A DNA stretch of 64,000 bases from a bacterium SCSIO 12696 (GTDB taxonomy: Bacteria; Pseudomonadota; Gammaproteobacteria; Pseudomonadales; Porticoccaceae): contig CP073744.1 of the NCBI GenBank assembly GCA_024397955.1, forward strand, positions 1,240,001-1,304,000, given 5' to 3'. Both the position numbers and the translations under genes were made by a program. The notes below the pieces were generated by a model. It made no database searches, was not told where the DNA came from, and saw nothing but the letters and a program-made list of their open reading frames with translations. Shown piece by piece: positions 28,513 through 36,824 of the stretch. The first letter of the stretch is position 1, and each line of letters starts with the position of its first letter.

Positions 28513-28813
28513 GTTTGGTTTCCTCAAAATATGTGTTTTCTCTGCAGCTGCCGGCAATATGCGCAGCGACATCAATGACAATGCAATCCCAATGCCAAAA
28601 TTTTTATTTATATATTTCAAATACTTATAAATAAAAAATTTAAAAATAGGCGGCAAGCGGCAACGATTATCCGCACCATTGCCGCCTGTAATGGTGGCGG
28701 CAAGACAGCGGCCTTTGCTGAAGCCGCTGCTGGATACAAACCAATGATCTACGGCGGCACACAACTTGCTTGATACGCCTGCAATGATGAAACAAACACA
28801 GAGTGGCTGAATA
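28513..28813. other. Divergent control region between flgB and flgA
   Basis: This 301-base gap holds the flgB sigma-54 promoter at its left and a very A+T-rich segment (28597-28650) next to it, typical of a bend or activator site. The right part contains two GGCGGCAAGCGGC/GGCGGCAAGAC phrases (28657 and 28692) that resemble a direct repeat. I could not identify the promoter of flgA with confidence. Confidence 0.5.
28580..28598 (-). promoter_or_regulatory. Sigma-54 promoter of the flgB operon
   Basis: The minus strand reads TTTGGCATTGGGATTGCATT, with GG (-24) and GC (-12) ten bases apart. The expected start is near 28571, about 60 bases before the flgB ATG. This fits FleR plus RpoN control of the rod and hook genes. 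Confidence 0.82.
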
Positions 28814-29521
28814 ATGACGATTCGTTGCTGGATGGGACTGGTAATAGTGTGGGGCGTGATCGGGTTCAGTAGCGCCAGCGCAGAGCCCAAGCAGACCCTC
28901 GACAGCATCCGCCAGGCGGTCACTAACTACCTGATGCAACAACCGCAGATAAAGCGGTTGAGCTCGGCAACGGTCACACCCGGGCCACTGGACAAACGCC
29001 TGCAACTGAACCAATGCCAGCAACCGCTGCAAATGTTTATGCCCGCTGGCGGCAAACTGGTGGGTAAAAGCACCGTCGGTGTGCGCTGTACCGGCAGCAA
29101 ACCCTGGACACTTTATGTGCCGGTTACGGTTATGGCCTACGCCGAAGTGGCCACCGCCAACCATCCGATGCAGCGGGGCACATTGCTGTCAGCGGATGAT
29201 TTTTCCCTGGTTCAGCAGGCTCTTCACCAACTGCCGGCCGGCTATATGGAAAGCCCCGGCGAGTTGATTGGCAAAGAGCTGACGCGTACCGTAGGTGCCG
29301 GAAAAACCTTAACCCGGAGCATGCTAAAATCCCCCACCTTGATCCAGCGGGGCCAGCAGGTCACGCTAATTGCTCAAAGCAGCAATTTTGAAGTGCGCAT
29401 GAACGGTAAAGCCTTGGGCAAAGGTGGCAAAGGAGACAGGATTCGAGTGCAGAATCTCAGCTCAAAGAAGGTGGTGGAAGGCATTATTAACGCTCAAGGC
29501 GCGGTATTGGTGGATCAATAA
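28814..29521 (+). CDS. flgA: P-ring assembly chaperone FlgA
   Basis: A 235-residue periplasmic protein. A signal peptide (MTIRCWMGLVIVWGVIGFSS, cleavage after ASA) is followed by an N-terminal domain (RLSSATVTPGPLDKRLQLNQ) and the C-terminal SAF/ChapFlgA domain with MQRGTLLSADDFSL, VGAGKTLTRSML and GVRCTGSKPWTLYVPV. It helps FlgI polymerise into the P-ring. It is divergent from flgB and about 107 bases upstream of flgM. The ribosome site is weak. Confidence 0.94.
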   Translation: MTIRCWMGLVIVWGVIGFSSASAEPKQTLDSIRQAVTNYLMQQPQIKRLSSATVTPGPLDKRLQLNQCQQPLQMFMPAGGKLVGKSTVGVRCTGSKPWTLYVPVTVMAYAEVATANHPMQRGTLLSADDFSLVQQALHQLPAGYMESPGELIGKELTRTVGAGKTLTRSMLKSPTLIQRGQQVTLIAQSSNFEVRMNGKALGKGGKGDRIRVQNLSSKKVVEGIINAQGAVLVDQ

Positions 29522-29565
29522 GCTTTTTTAAGGGATCAACGGATCACTAATTGCGCTTTATTTGC

Positions 29566-29592
29566 TAAAGAAACCGCCATAAAGGCCGCTAA
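29566..29592 (+). promoter_or_regulatory. Sigma-28 (FliA) promoter of flgMN
   Basis: TAAAGAAA (29566-29573), 11 bases, then GCCGCTAA (29585-29592): one of the best matches to the FliA consensus in the window. It lies 37 bases before the flgM ATG and gives the known feedback loop in which FlgM is made from a FliA promoter. Confidence 0.88.
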
Positions 29593-29628
29593 TAGGCCAC
29601 AGACAAGAATTTTTTGCGGAGTAACCTC

Positions 29629-29958
29629 ATGGACTCTGATATTAAGCAGTTGCGCCCTAACCTGCCGCCGACGGCCAATGCCAACGGTCGAGCAGTTGGG
29701 CCTGAACGTGCATCGGAAAACAGCATCCACAAACGCAACAACGAATCGGATGCTACTTCGGCTCCTGCCAGTGATACCGTTACAGTGACTGACGAAGCCG
29801 CTCGCCTGCAGCAGCTGGAACAGAGCCTGGCGAACACACCGGTGGTGGACAGCGCTCGTGTAGCTGAGCTGCGAGAAGCCATTGCCAGCGGCAACTATCG
29901 GCCTGACCCTGAGCGTATTGCCGACAAACTGAGCCAGCTGGAACAGGATTTGTTGTAA
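29629..29958 (+). CDS. flgM: Anti-sigma-28 factor FlgM
   Basis: A 109-residue protein that binds FliA and is exported when the hook is finished. The start at 29629 follows GGAG and gives MDSDIKQLRPNLPPTANANG. The conserved C-terminal FliA-binding helices are NTPVVDSARVAELREAIASG and YRPDPERIADKLSQLEQDLL. The N-terminal half is polar and disordered as usual. flgN follows after 3 bases. Confidence 0.93.
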   Translation: MDSDIKQLRPNLPPTANANGRAVGPERASENSIHKRNNESDATSAPASDTVTVTDEAARLQQLEQSLANTPVVDSARVAELREAIASGNYRPDPERIADKLSQLEQDLL

Positions 29959-29961
29959 CCC

Positions 29962-30450
29962 GTGGCAAACACACCCGTAGTCAATACCCAACAACTTCAG
30001 CACATCCTGCAGCAAGAGCTTGAGTTCACCTTGCAGTTGCAGCAAAGCCTGGCCAAAGAACGTCAGGCCATTGAACAGCAAGACCCTGAAAGCTTGGCCA
30101 ATACTGCGCAACACAAAGGGCAGTTAGTTCAACAACTTGAGCAAATTGCCAAACAGCGAGAATCGCTGCTGGTGCAAGGCGGTGTGCCGGTCAGCCGCGA
30201 AGGTATGCAACAGCTGTTATCGGCGAGCAACGACACCGCTCTTGAAACCGCTTGGCAACAATTGAGCGAAGCCGCGCAACAGTGCCGCGAAGACAATCGC
30301 CAATTGGGCATGCTGGTTCGGCGCGAGCAAGACAATGTTCGTCAAGCCCAACATATCCTCCAACGCGGAACTCCCAGCGACAATCACTCCTACAATGCCA
30401 GCGGCCAGAGTGCGAGCAGCAACACCAGCCGGAATATTGGTAAGGCTTGA
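29962..30450 (+). CDS. flgN: Flagellar export chaperone FlgN
   Basis: A 162-residue helical, glutamine-rich protein with GTG start, 3 bases after flgM. FlgN is the cytoplasmic chaperone of FlgK and FlgL. The helices QQLQHILQQELEFTLQLQQS and LGMLVRREQDNVRQAQHIL (the latter with typical FlgN NxxxVxxA pattern) and the disordered SSNTSRN tail fit the family. Convergent with sbcB after about 50 bases; no clear terminator seen. Confidence 0.88.
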   Translation: MANTPVVNTQQLQHILQQELEFTLQLQQSLAKERQAIEQQDPESLANTAQHKGQLVQQLEQIAKQRESLLVQGGVPVSREGMQQLLSASNDTALETAWQQLSEAAQQCREDNRQLGMLVRREQDNVRQAQHILQRGTPSDNHSYNASGQSASSNTSRNIGKA

Positions 30451-30498
30451 AGCCCAACTTAGCGTCATTGAGAAGAGCACCACCAGCGACTCGCAGCG

Positions 30499-31920
30499 TT
30501 ATAAAATCTCATCTCCCCAGCTTTGCAACGCTTCCAGTATTTGGCGATCTCTTTCCGTACAATCTGGCCTGCTGAGTAACTTTTCTATTTCTTCAAAATA
30601 AGCATCCAAGGTCAGATAGCCACTCTCCACTTCATTGAGGTGGGCATAGCGAAGCTCTTCCCAAAGGTGTTGTTCTTCAGCACTGAGGGTATCGGGATAG
30701 TTGCGCGCCCGATAGCGAAGCAGCAGTTCCTGATAGCGGGAATCACTGAATTGAATCGAGCCATCCGCCAACTCAGCGGGAGAACTGTTGCGTACTTCCA
30801 CCAAAAGGCCTTTATCCTGGTTCGGCAAAAAACCACTGTACAGCGCAGTCTCCGGGTTGTTATCACTCCACTCTCTAGGCACGCTGTAAACCTGAATCAG
30901 CTTTTCTGCCAGCTGAGCACCCTGCAATTGCTTCCAGTTACGGCGGCAATGAGGCAAATCGATACCGTGGCGCTGGGCACTGGCTTCGTCCAGTAATTTG
31001 GCGGTAGCCACCACCGGCGCCCGATTGAGATGAATACCCTTTAAGGGAATGCGGGACTCCCCCTCTGGCAAATCCTCGTTACGGGTGTATAAACGCTGAT
31101 GAATTTCATCAGCATCCATATTCAATAAAGGCCCTATATCACCGTTCAGGTTGGCGCAAATAATTTCATTTTTATTATTGGGGTTTACCGCCAGCGGCAT
31201 CATCAAACCCAAATAACCATTTTCTCTCGGCAGCCGGGAAGAAACATGCAAAAACGGACGCCGATTTACCAGGTCAATATTCTTACCCACTTCCTGCTTG
31301 GTGCGGTGGTCAAACAGATACCGATACAGTTTGGGTTGTTTTTCCTTGAGCAGTTTTGCCATGGCAATAGTGGCGTACACGTCCGACAGGGCGTCGTGGG
31401 CAGACTCGTGGTTGAGGCCATTGGCTTTGGTTAACTCCTCCAACTTAAAGCAGGGAGACCCATCCTCATAATCTGGCCACTCAATACCCTCTGGGCGCAG
31501 TGCACGAGCGAGGCGAAACATATCGATAATGTCCCAACGACTGTTGCCATTTTTCCATTCTCGCTCATAAGGGTCGAAGAAATTGCGGTAGAGGGTATAT
31601 CGAGTGACTTCGTCGTCAAAGCGGATACTGTTGTAACCCACACCACAGGTACCCGGTTGCGACAACTCCTCATGGATACGGGCAATAAACCCTCGCTCCG
31701 GCAAGCCCTCCTCCTCGGCCTGCTGAGGTGTGATGCCAGTAACCAGACAAGCCCCCGGCGCCGGCAACAAATCGCGGCTGGGTTTGCAGTAAATCATCAG
31801 CGGATCGCCGATCACATTTAATTCCGTATCGGTGCGCACCCCGGCAAATTGTGAGGGACGGGTTCGAGCCGGATCAGCGGAAGTGGTTTCGTAGTCGTGC
31901 CAGTACAGCGTTGTCGGCAT
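30499..31920 (-). CDS. sbcB: Exodeoxyribonuclease I
   Basis: A 473-residue 3'-5' single-strand DNA exonuclease used in recombination and mismatch repair. The DEDDh fold starts with YWHDYETTSADPARTRPSQF (Asp and Glu metal ligands), has GYNSIRFDDEVTRYTLYRNF and HESAHDALSDVYATIAMAKL with further acidic ligands. The SH3-like and C-terminal domains (EEQHLWEELRYAHLNEVESG) are complete. Ends convergently with flgN. No partner gene. Confidence 0.96.
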   Translation of the reverse strand: MPTTLYWHDYETTSADPARTRPSQFAGVRTDTELNVIGDPLMIYCKPSRDLLPAPGACLVTGITPQQAEEEGLPERGFIARIHEELSQPGTCGVGYNSIRFDDEVTRYTLYRNFFDPYEREWKNGNSRWDIIDMFRLARALRPEGIEWPDYEDGSPCFKLEELTKANGLNHESAHDALSDVYATIAMAKLLKEKQPKLYRYLFDHRTKQEVGKNIDLVNRRPFLHVSSRLPRENGYLGLMMPLAVNPNNKNEIICANLNGDIGPLLNMDADEIHQRLYTRNEDLPEGESRIPLKGIHLNRAPVVATAKLLDEASAQRHGIDLPHCRRNWKQLQGAQLAEKLIQVYSVPREWSDNNPETALYSGFLPNQDKGLLVEVRNSSPAELADGSIQFSDSRYQELLLRYRARNYPDTLSAEEQHLWEELRYAHLNEVESGYLTLDAYFEEIEKLLSRPDCTERDRQILEALQSWGDEIL

Positions 31921-31982
31921 GGGGATTCCCTGATTATTGTCGGTGCGATATCCATGGGCACTTTAGCAAAAATTGACCGGCC

Positions 31983-32041
31983 ACGAGCAGCAGGCTACGG
32001 GCTTCGTGCAGTCTGCTAGAAGCCCGTAGCTCGATGCTCGT
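31983..32041. repeat. Nested inverted repeat (CTACGGGC family)
   Basis: GCTACGGGCTTC (31994-32005) pairs perfectly with GAAGCCCGTAGC (32019-32030), and outer arms ACGAGCA (31983-31989) and TGCTCGT (32035-32041) extend it. A related, more degenerate palindrome is at 62818-62892. It is a member of a scattered intergenic repeat class; it lies between sbcB and the porin terminator. Confidence 0.65.
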
Positions 32042-32058
32042 AGCTGTTCCGCAAAAAC

Positions 32059-32088
32059 AAAAAAGCCCGAGCATAAGCCCGGGCTTTT
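32059..32088 (-). terminator. Intrinsic terminator of the OmpA-like gene
   Basis: On the minus strand AAAAGCCCGGGC and GCTCGGGCTTTT pair around a 4-base loop and run into six T residues. It lies 17 bases after the stop of the porin gene. Confidence 0.85.
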
Positions 32089-32104
32089 CAGTCACAGATT
32101 AATG

Positions 32105-33115
32105 TTACTCAGGAGCAACTTCTGTGTAAGACATTTCGCCCACTACGCGACGGTTGCGCTGACGACCTTCGTCGGTGTCGTTGCTGGCAACCGGGCGTGA
32201 CTCACCGTAACCCACAGCGGAGATACGGTCGGTGCTGATGCCGTAGGTTTCAGCCAGCTGGGCTTTAACAGCCTTGGCACGACGCTCGGACAAGTCCTGG
32301 TTGTAGTCGTCCGCACCTTTGGAGTCGGTGTGGCCTTCCAGTACCAGATCAATGTCTTCGTGCACTTTCATGGCGTTGGCAATGGCTTCCAGTTCGTCAC
32401 CGTAGATGCCGCGAACCACATCGCTGTTAAATTCGAACTCCACGTTCAAACGTACAGTAATAGTACGTACTTCTGGCTCTGCAGCGGGCTCGGGCTGAGG
32501 CGCAGGCTCTGCAACTGGCTCAGGTTCTGCAACAGGAGTTGGCTCAACTACAGGCGCTGGCGCTGATGTTTTGCCGAAGTGCTTGAGGAAAGAAACACTC
32601 AGAGCAGTGTCGGTACCGTGGTCAGCAGGGCCTTCATCACGAACCTGGTAAAAGCCGCTGATATCACCGCGCACTTCCCAGTTGTTTTCGTACAGCTTGC
32701 TCAGACCAAAGCCCAGACGACCCTGCCAAGTGCTGTCATAACCATTGATCACATTGACTTCGTCGCTGCTAAAGCGGCTCAGGCCAGTGATAATGTAAGG
32801 GCGCAACTTGTGCTGGTGCTCTGCTTCGTCACCCAAGAAAAATACCGCGTTCAGCTGGGTAGTTTCCAAGTCGCTACCGGTCACGTCCACACCGTAGCTC
32901 AGCTCCAGTGCCCAGTTGTTGTGGAAGCGAATACCGCCGGTTAATGCGGCAAAGCCAGAACCATTGGTGTCGTCATTGAAAGTGCGCTTGTTGTCAGCAG
33001 CGTAGTAACCCAGGGTTGGCCCCAAGTACAGGTGTGAGCCTTCAGCCTGCGCAGAAGTAGTAGCGGCAGCGGCAAAAGCAGCGGCTGCTACCGAGAGTGC
33101 GATTTTTTTACGCAT
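32105..33115 (-). CDS. OmpA/OprF-like outer membrane protein
   Basis: A 336-residue outer membrane protein. Signal peptide MRKKIALSVAAAAFAAAATT with cleavage after AQA (residue 24); an eight-strand barrel at about 26-185 with aromatic ends (HLYLGPTLGYYAADNKR, NNWALELSYGVDVTGS); a proline-glutamate hinge at about 190-222 (PVVEPTPVAEPEPVAEPAP); and a C-terminal peptidoglycan-binding OmpA domain (LVLEGHTDSKGADDYNQDLS, SERRAKAVKAQL, VGYGESRPVASNDTDEGRQR). It ties the outer membrane to murein and may act as a slow porin. An AGGAAA site precedes the ATG; the gene is monocistronic. Confidence 0.93.
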   Translation of the reverse strand: MRKKIALSVAAAAFAAAATTSAQAEGSHLYLGPTLGYYAADNKRTFNDDTNGSGFAALTGGIRFHNNWALELSYGVDVTGSDLETTQLNAVFFLGDEAEHQHKLRPYIITGLSRFSSDEVNVINGYDSTWQGRLGFGLSKLYENNWEVRGDISGFYQVRDEGPADHGTDTALSVSFLKHFGKTSAPAPVVEPTPVAEPEPVAEPAPQPEPAAEPEVRTITVRLNVEFEFNSDVVRGIYGDELEAIANAMKVHEDIDLVLEGHTDSKGADDYNQDLSERRAKAVKAQLAETYGISTDRISAVGYGESRPVASNDTDEGRQRNRRVVGEMSYTEVAPE

Positions 33116-33265
33116 CGTAATTTCCTATAAGTATGGATAAAAAAGTAGTCCTGCCGAAGACGTCTGCAGACAGCGGCATGCTATGGGCGGCCTTTATACC
33201 AGCGCGAACGGTTACTGTAAATGTTACTTTTGTAACATTACTGCTACATTCACGGGAATCAAGCA

Positions 33266-33297
33266 TCTCTCCACAGTCGGCCATGACTGTGGAGAGA
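33266..33297 (-). terminator. Hairpin downstream of the fumarase gene
   Basis: A perfect 13-bp stem, TCTCTCCACAGTC (33266-33278) with GACTGTGGAGAGA (33285-33297), starts about 9 bases after the fumarase stop. It has no T-run, so it may be a weak terminator or an mRNA end-stabiliser. Confidence 0.5.
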
Positions 33298-33305
33298 AAT
33301 ACGCT

Positions 33306-34823
33306 TTATTGAACCTGAACAGCGCGCTCTTCGATTTTGGCTTTCCAGATTTGTGGACCGGTCTGGTGTACAGATTCACCTGTGGAGTCTACTGCCACGG
33401 TTACTGGCATATCCTTGACATCAAATTCGTAGATCGCCTCCATGCCCAGTTCAGGGAACGCCACCACTTCGGCACCGGTAATGGCTTTGGAAACCAGGTA
33501 AGCAGCACCACCCACCGCCATCAGATAAACGGCTTTGTTGTCTTTAATGGCTTCAATAGCCACAGGGCCGCGCTCGGCTTTACCGATCATGCCCACCAGG
33601 CCGGTTTCCTCCAGCATGGTTCGGGTAAATTTGTCCATGCGAGTGGCTGTGGTTGGGCCAGCAGGACCAACCACTTCGCCTTCCACCGGGTCTACTGGGC
33701 CAACGTAGTAAATAAAGCGGTTGGTAAGATCCACTGGCAGCTGTTCGCCTTTGGCGAGCATATCTATCATCTTCTTGTGAGCAGCGTCGCGGCCGGTAAG
33801 CATCTTGCCGGACAGCAATACGGTTTCACCTGGCTTCAGGGATTCCACCTCTTCGCGAGTCACCGTATCCAGGTTGAGACGGCGAACGTCATCCCCCACC
33901 TCCCAGGTAATGTCTGGCCATTGATCCACATCCGGCGGCGTTTGCAAGGCGGCACCGGAGCCGTCCAACACAAAGTGGGCGTGGCGGGTGGCCGCACAGT
34001 TGGGAATCATCGCCACAGGCAGAGACGCGGCATGAGTGGGGTAATCTTTGATCTTCACATCCACAACCGTAGTCAGGCCACCCAACCCCTGAGCACCAAT
34101 ACCCAGGGCATTGACCGCATCCATGATTTCCAGGCGCAGTTCCTCGACGCGGTTTTGTGGGCCGCGCTCACGCAGTTCGTGGATATCGATTTCGTCCATC
34201 AGGGATTCTTTGGCCAGCACCGCGGCTTTTTCCATAGTGCCGCCAATACCGATACCCAGCATCCCCGGCGGGCACCAGCCAGCACCCATGGTGGGGACGG
34301 TTTTTACAATCCAGTCGACAATGCTGTCGGAGGGGTTGAGCATCACCATTTTTGACTTGTTCTCGGAGCCGCCACCTTTGGCCGCTACGTCCACTTCCAC
34401 TTTGTCGCCAGGAACAATTTCGTAGTGAATCACTGCCGGAGTATTGTCTTTGGTGTTTTGGCGTTTGCCCGCTGGATCTTTGAGGATAGAAGCGCGCAGT
34501 ACGTTATCCGGGTGCAGATAGGCGCGGCGTACCCCTTCATTCACCATGTCGTCGACACTCATGTCCCCCTCCCACTGCACGTCCATGCCTATTTTCATAA
34601 ACACGGTGACAATACCGGTGTCCTGGCAGATAGGGCGATGGCCCATGGCACTCATGCGGGAGTTAATCAGAATCTGTGCCATAGCATCTTTAGCCGCCTG
34701 AGACTCTTCCTTCAGGTAAGCCTGATGCACCGCTTGAATGTAATCCAGCGGGTGGTAGTAAGAGATAAACTGCAGTGCGTCGGCGACGCTATCGATCAAA
34801 TCATCTTGGCGAATGGTGGTCAT
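33306..34823 (-). CDS. fumA: Fumarate hydratase, class I (iron-sulfur)
   Basis: A 505-residue iron-sulfur fumarase of the citric acid cycle, converting fumarate to malate in the cytoplasm. The three cluster cysteines lie in HRPICQDTGIV, MGAGWCPPGMLG and MIPNCAATRHAH. The alpha domain (about 10-285) and beta domain (about 300-505, with TVLLSGKMLTGRDAAHKKM and YYVGPVDPVEGEVVGPAGPT) are fused in one chain as in FumA. A GGGGGAAG site precedes the ATG. It resembles the pseudomonad single-chain class I enzyme; the symbol is by class, not by proven orthology. Confidence 0.94.
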   Translation of the reverse strand: MTTIRQDDLIDSVADALQFISYYHPLDYIQAVHQAYLKEESQAAKDAMAQILINSRMSAMGHRPICQDTGIVTVFMKIGMDVQWEGDMSVDDMVNEGVRRAYLHPDNVLRASILKDPAGKRQNTKDNTPAVIHYEIVPGDKVEVDVAAKGGGSENKSKMVMLNPSDSIVDWIVKTVPTMGAGWCPPGMLGIGIGGTMEKAAVLAKESLMDEIDIHELRERGPQNRVEELRLEIMDAVNALGIGAQGLGGLTTVVDVKIKDYPTHAASLPVAMIPNCAATRHAHFVLDGSGAALQTPPDVDQWPDITWEVGDDVRRLNLDTVTREEVESLKPGETVLLSGKMLTGRDAAHKKMIDMLAKGEQLPVDLTNRFIYYVGPVDPVEGEVVGPAGPTTATRMDKFTRTMLEETGLVGMIGKAERGPVAIEAIKDNKAVYLMAVGGAAYLVSKAITGAEVVAFPELGMEAIYEFDVKDMPVTVAVDSTGESVHQTGPQIWKAKIEERAVQVQ

Positions 34824-34880
34824 GCTTCCCCCGGCTGGATGTAAGTATTCTAATACGAATCGTGGATATAGAGCGGATCG

Positions 34881-35642
34881 TCAACCGCCGCTGCCCTGAC
34901 GTAATTGCAGCAGTTCCTGGTTGATCTGGCGGCGATAGGCATCGATAGAGTCAATTGCCTCATCAGTTTGGTTAAGGCGCCCATTGACCTGTTGTTGCCA
35001 GGTCTTGAAACTGGACTCCATGCTATTGAACTGCTGAACCGCCTGTTGCAGCTGCTGTTGCAGTGTTTCCATATCCACGTTGGACGACAACAAGGTGCCA
35101 TTGATGCTGGCAATCTGCTTAGTATTCAAATCGCTTTGCTTTACGGCTTTATCGAGGCCAGCAGTGGCTTTATCAATTTTGGCGAGGCGGTTGCTGTGGA
35201 CCGCAATGTCCTTTTGATTCTTTTCGATTTTTTTCTTGTTGCGATCATTGGAAACCCCCCAGAGTTTACGAATCTCACTCCAGTGCTTCTCCAACGTCTG
35301 GTTTTGTTCTTTGATCTTTAGCAACAGGGCGTCGCCGGATTTGCTCAGGGAATCGTCCGTAGACGCCAGACGGGCTGTGAGTTCATCAAAGCTGCTTTGC
35401 AAGGAGGCCACCTGCTGATGTTGCTGCCAGCCATACCAGCCCCCAGCCAATGCTGCTAAAAACAGAACTACCACCAGCACTTTCCAAATGCCACCGCCGG
35501 AATGTTTCTCGGGCTGATGATTGCTTTTTGCAGGTGCGGGCCGCGACTTAGGCTGGCGCGCAGAGGCCCCACCAGTGGCACGAGCACCAATGCGCTCATC
35601 CTGGTCGGGAACGATTGAACTGAGGTTTTTCCGCTCTGACAT
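34881..35642 (-). CDS. Single-pass membrane coiled-coil protein
   Basis: A 253-residue protein I cannot name. A polar, basic cytoplasmic N-terminus (1-50) with proline and serine is followed by one membrane helix (WKVLVVVLFLAALAGGWYGW, about 53-72) and a long periplasmic coiled coil (80-250) rich in Q, K, S and D, with few aromatic residues. The topology is that of a spacer or scaffold protein. It lies 57 bases upstream of the fumarase start in the same direction, so the two may be co-transcribed. A GGGGTAA site precedes the ATG. Confidence 0.6.
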   Translation of the reverse strand: MSERKNLSSIVPDQDERIGARATGGASARQPKSRPAPAKSNHQPEKHSGGGIWKVLVVVLFLAALAGGWYGWQQHQQVASLQSSFDELTARLASTDDSLSKSGDALLLKIKEQNQTLEKHWSEIRKLWGVSNDRNKKKIEKNQKDIAVHSNRLAKIDKATAGLDKAVKQSDLNTKQIASINGTLLSSNVDMETLQQQLQQAVQQFNSMESSFKTWQQQVNGRLNQTDEAIDSIDAYRRQINQELLQLRQGSGG

Positions 35643-35742
35643 AGTTACCCCGTAGCGTCATTCACAGCGATGGTTTCTGGCGGCGATTATACACTGCCAT
35701 CGCCCAGAACAAGAGGGGCAATTTCGCCACCCCAAACAGCAG

Positions 35743-35766
35743 CAAAGCCGGCAGAAGCCGGCTTTG
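35743..35766 (-). terminator. Hairpin terminator downstream of the PuuD-like gene
   Basis: CAAAGCCGGC (35743-35752) and GCCGGCTTTG (35757-35766) form a perfect 10-bp stem with a 4-base loop about 20 bases after the stop. The T-run on the minus strand is broken (TTTGCTGCTGTTT), so termination may be partial. Confidence 0.6.
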
Positions 35767-35787
35767 TTAACGGAGCCCCAGATGCAT

Positions 35788-36429
35788 TTACAGGTAGTGC
35801 AGCACCGCTGCCATCACTACAGATAGCAACACAGAGCAATGAATCACCCCTTTCACACTGGCCAGTGGCCCCTGCTTGCCAAACAGGGCATTGAGTTCCA
35901 ACAGCAACACGATAGCCAACATAATCATCAGGCCCGTTGTACTGCTTCCTTCCACATTGGACCACCAAGGGTCAAGAGCACCCGCATGACTATGTGAACC
36001 CAACATCCCCAGCAACATAGGCCCAGAGAACAGCGTATTAGTGCGAGAGGCCAGTAAAGCTTTGGCGCCAGCGGCGGCAGCATCACCTTCCACCATACCC
36101 AAAGCGATCTTCTGGTTGGGCCAAATCACCAGCCACACATTGAGAAACATAATGATGCCCATTACCGCACCGACCAATATCAGACTGTTAAAGCCGCCGG
36201 ACAATCTGCCAAACAAGTACAAACCGGTAATAAACGTAAGCATGGCTCCCCAACGGAACCACCACAGAGCTGCTGGGGCAAGGTGTTGCTTGGCATCCGC
36301 CAGCGCTTCCGGCGACGCCTTTTTAAAGTACCCGCCCTGAACAAAGTTGAAGTAATACAGAAAACCGATCCAGGTAATACCAAACAGGCCGTGTCCCCAG
36401 CGAAACAGTAACTCCAGTAAATGCTCCAT
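35788..36429 (-). CDS. PuuD-like urate hydroxylase membrane domain protein
   Basis: A 213-residue protein with about five membrane helices. GHGLFGITWIGFLYYFNFVQ near the N-terminus and LVIWPNQKIALGM in the middle match the N-terminal membrane domain of PuuD (formerly DUF989), an uricase coupled to the respiratory chain. The cytochrome c domain that follows in full-length PuuD is absent: the protein stops after its last helix, with a normal stop codon. No purine catabolism genes are near. It is either a stand-alone membrane subunit needing a separate cytochrome or a family member with another role. A GGGAGG site precedes the ATG. Confidence 0.7.
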   Translation of the reverse strand: MEHLLELLFRWGHGLFGITWIGFLYYFNFVQGGYFKKASPEALADAKQHLAPAALWWFRWGAMLTFITGLYLFGRLSGGFNSLILVGAVMGIIMFLNVWLVIWPNQKIALGMVEGDAAAAGAKALLASRTNTLFSGPMLLGMLGSHSHAGALDPWWSNVEGSSTTGLMIMLAIVLLLELNALFGKQGPLASVKGVIHCSVLLSVVMAAVLHYL

Positions 36430-36470
36430 CGTTACCTCCCAAGATAGATTGTTGTCAGTTGTAATTAGTT

Positions 36471-36752
36471 AGGGCCTGTTAACACTAATTGAGTCGCCAC
36501 TGTGTGGCTAAAAAAGCGCCAATCAAGGCGCGAGGAGAGTGGCTTGGTCATTCCAAGTGAGCGACGAGCAACACCGAGTGGCGCATTTTTAGCCGCAACC
36601 CACTATCCTGAAACAAAAGGGGCTGGGGCTATTTTTCCGCCCATCTGTGTTATCAGTCGCTTATGTAGAATGACTACACGGCACTCCTTCTGCCTTGCTG
36701 GGCAAAAAAATAGCACCCAGCAGTGATGACTCAATTAGTGTTAACAGGCCCT
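36471..36752. mobile_element. 282-bp non-coding palindromic element (MITE-like, two opposed repeat units)
   Basis: The element fills most of the 395-base gap between the PuuD-like gene and the APC permease. Its ends (36471-36495 and 36728-36752) are perfect 25-bp inverted repeats starting AGGGCCTGTTAACAC. Inside are two opposed units (36506-36594, plus; 36626-36718, minus), each closed by a stem of GGCTA(A/T)-rich arms and each containing CAAGGC, GAAGGAG/GAGGAG, a small hairpin with loop TCATT, AGCGAC and AACAC. The small stems are CTTGG/CCAAG in one unit and TGTAG/CTACA in the other, so pairing is kept while bases differ. No frame, transposase or clear target duplication is seen. Confidence 0.72.
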
Positions 36753-36824
36753 CGGTCAATCCCTACCTTGGGTAAAGTCTAGTCGTTGGCGAGCGAAACC
36801 ACAAAAAAGCACACACTTTTCCCA

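Noticed and set aside
28513..28923. A long N-terminal extension of flgB reaching into flgA
   Set aside because: The added residues have no family match and would cover the sigma-54 promoter; the ATG at 28512 has a good ribosome site and gives a normal FlgB.
29839..29990. Shared ANTPVV phrase in FlgM and at the start of FlgN
   Set aside because: PVVDxxRV is a normal FlgM motif and the DNA of the two copies differs at many positions, so chance is more likely than a micro-duplication.
33183..34355. A 390-codon plus-strand frame across the fumarase gene
   Set aside because: It is an antisense shadow of fumarase, rich in His and Gly from reverse complement of common codons; no ribosome site or domain.
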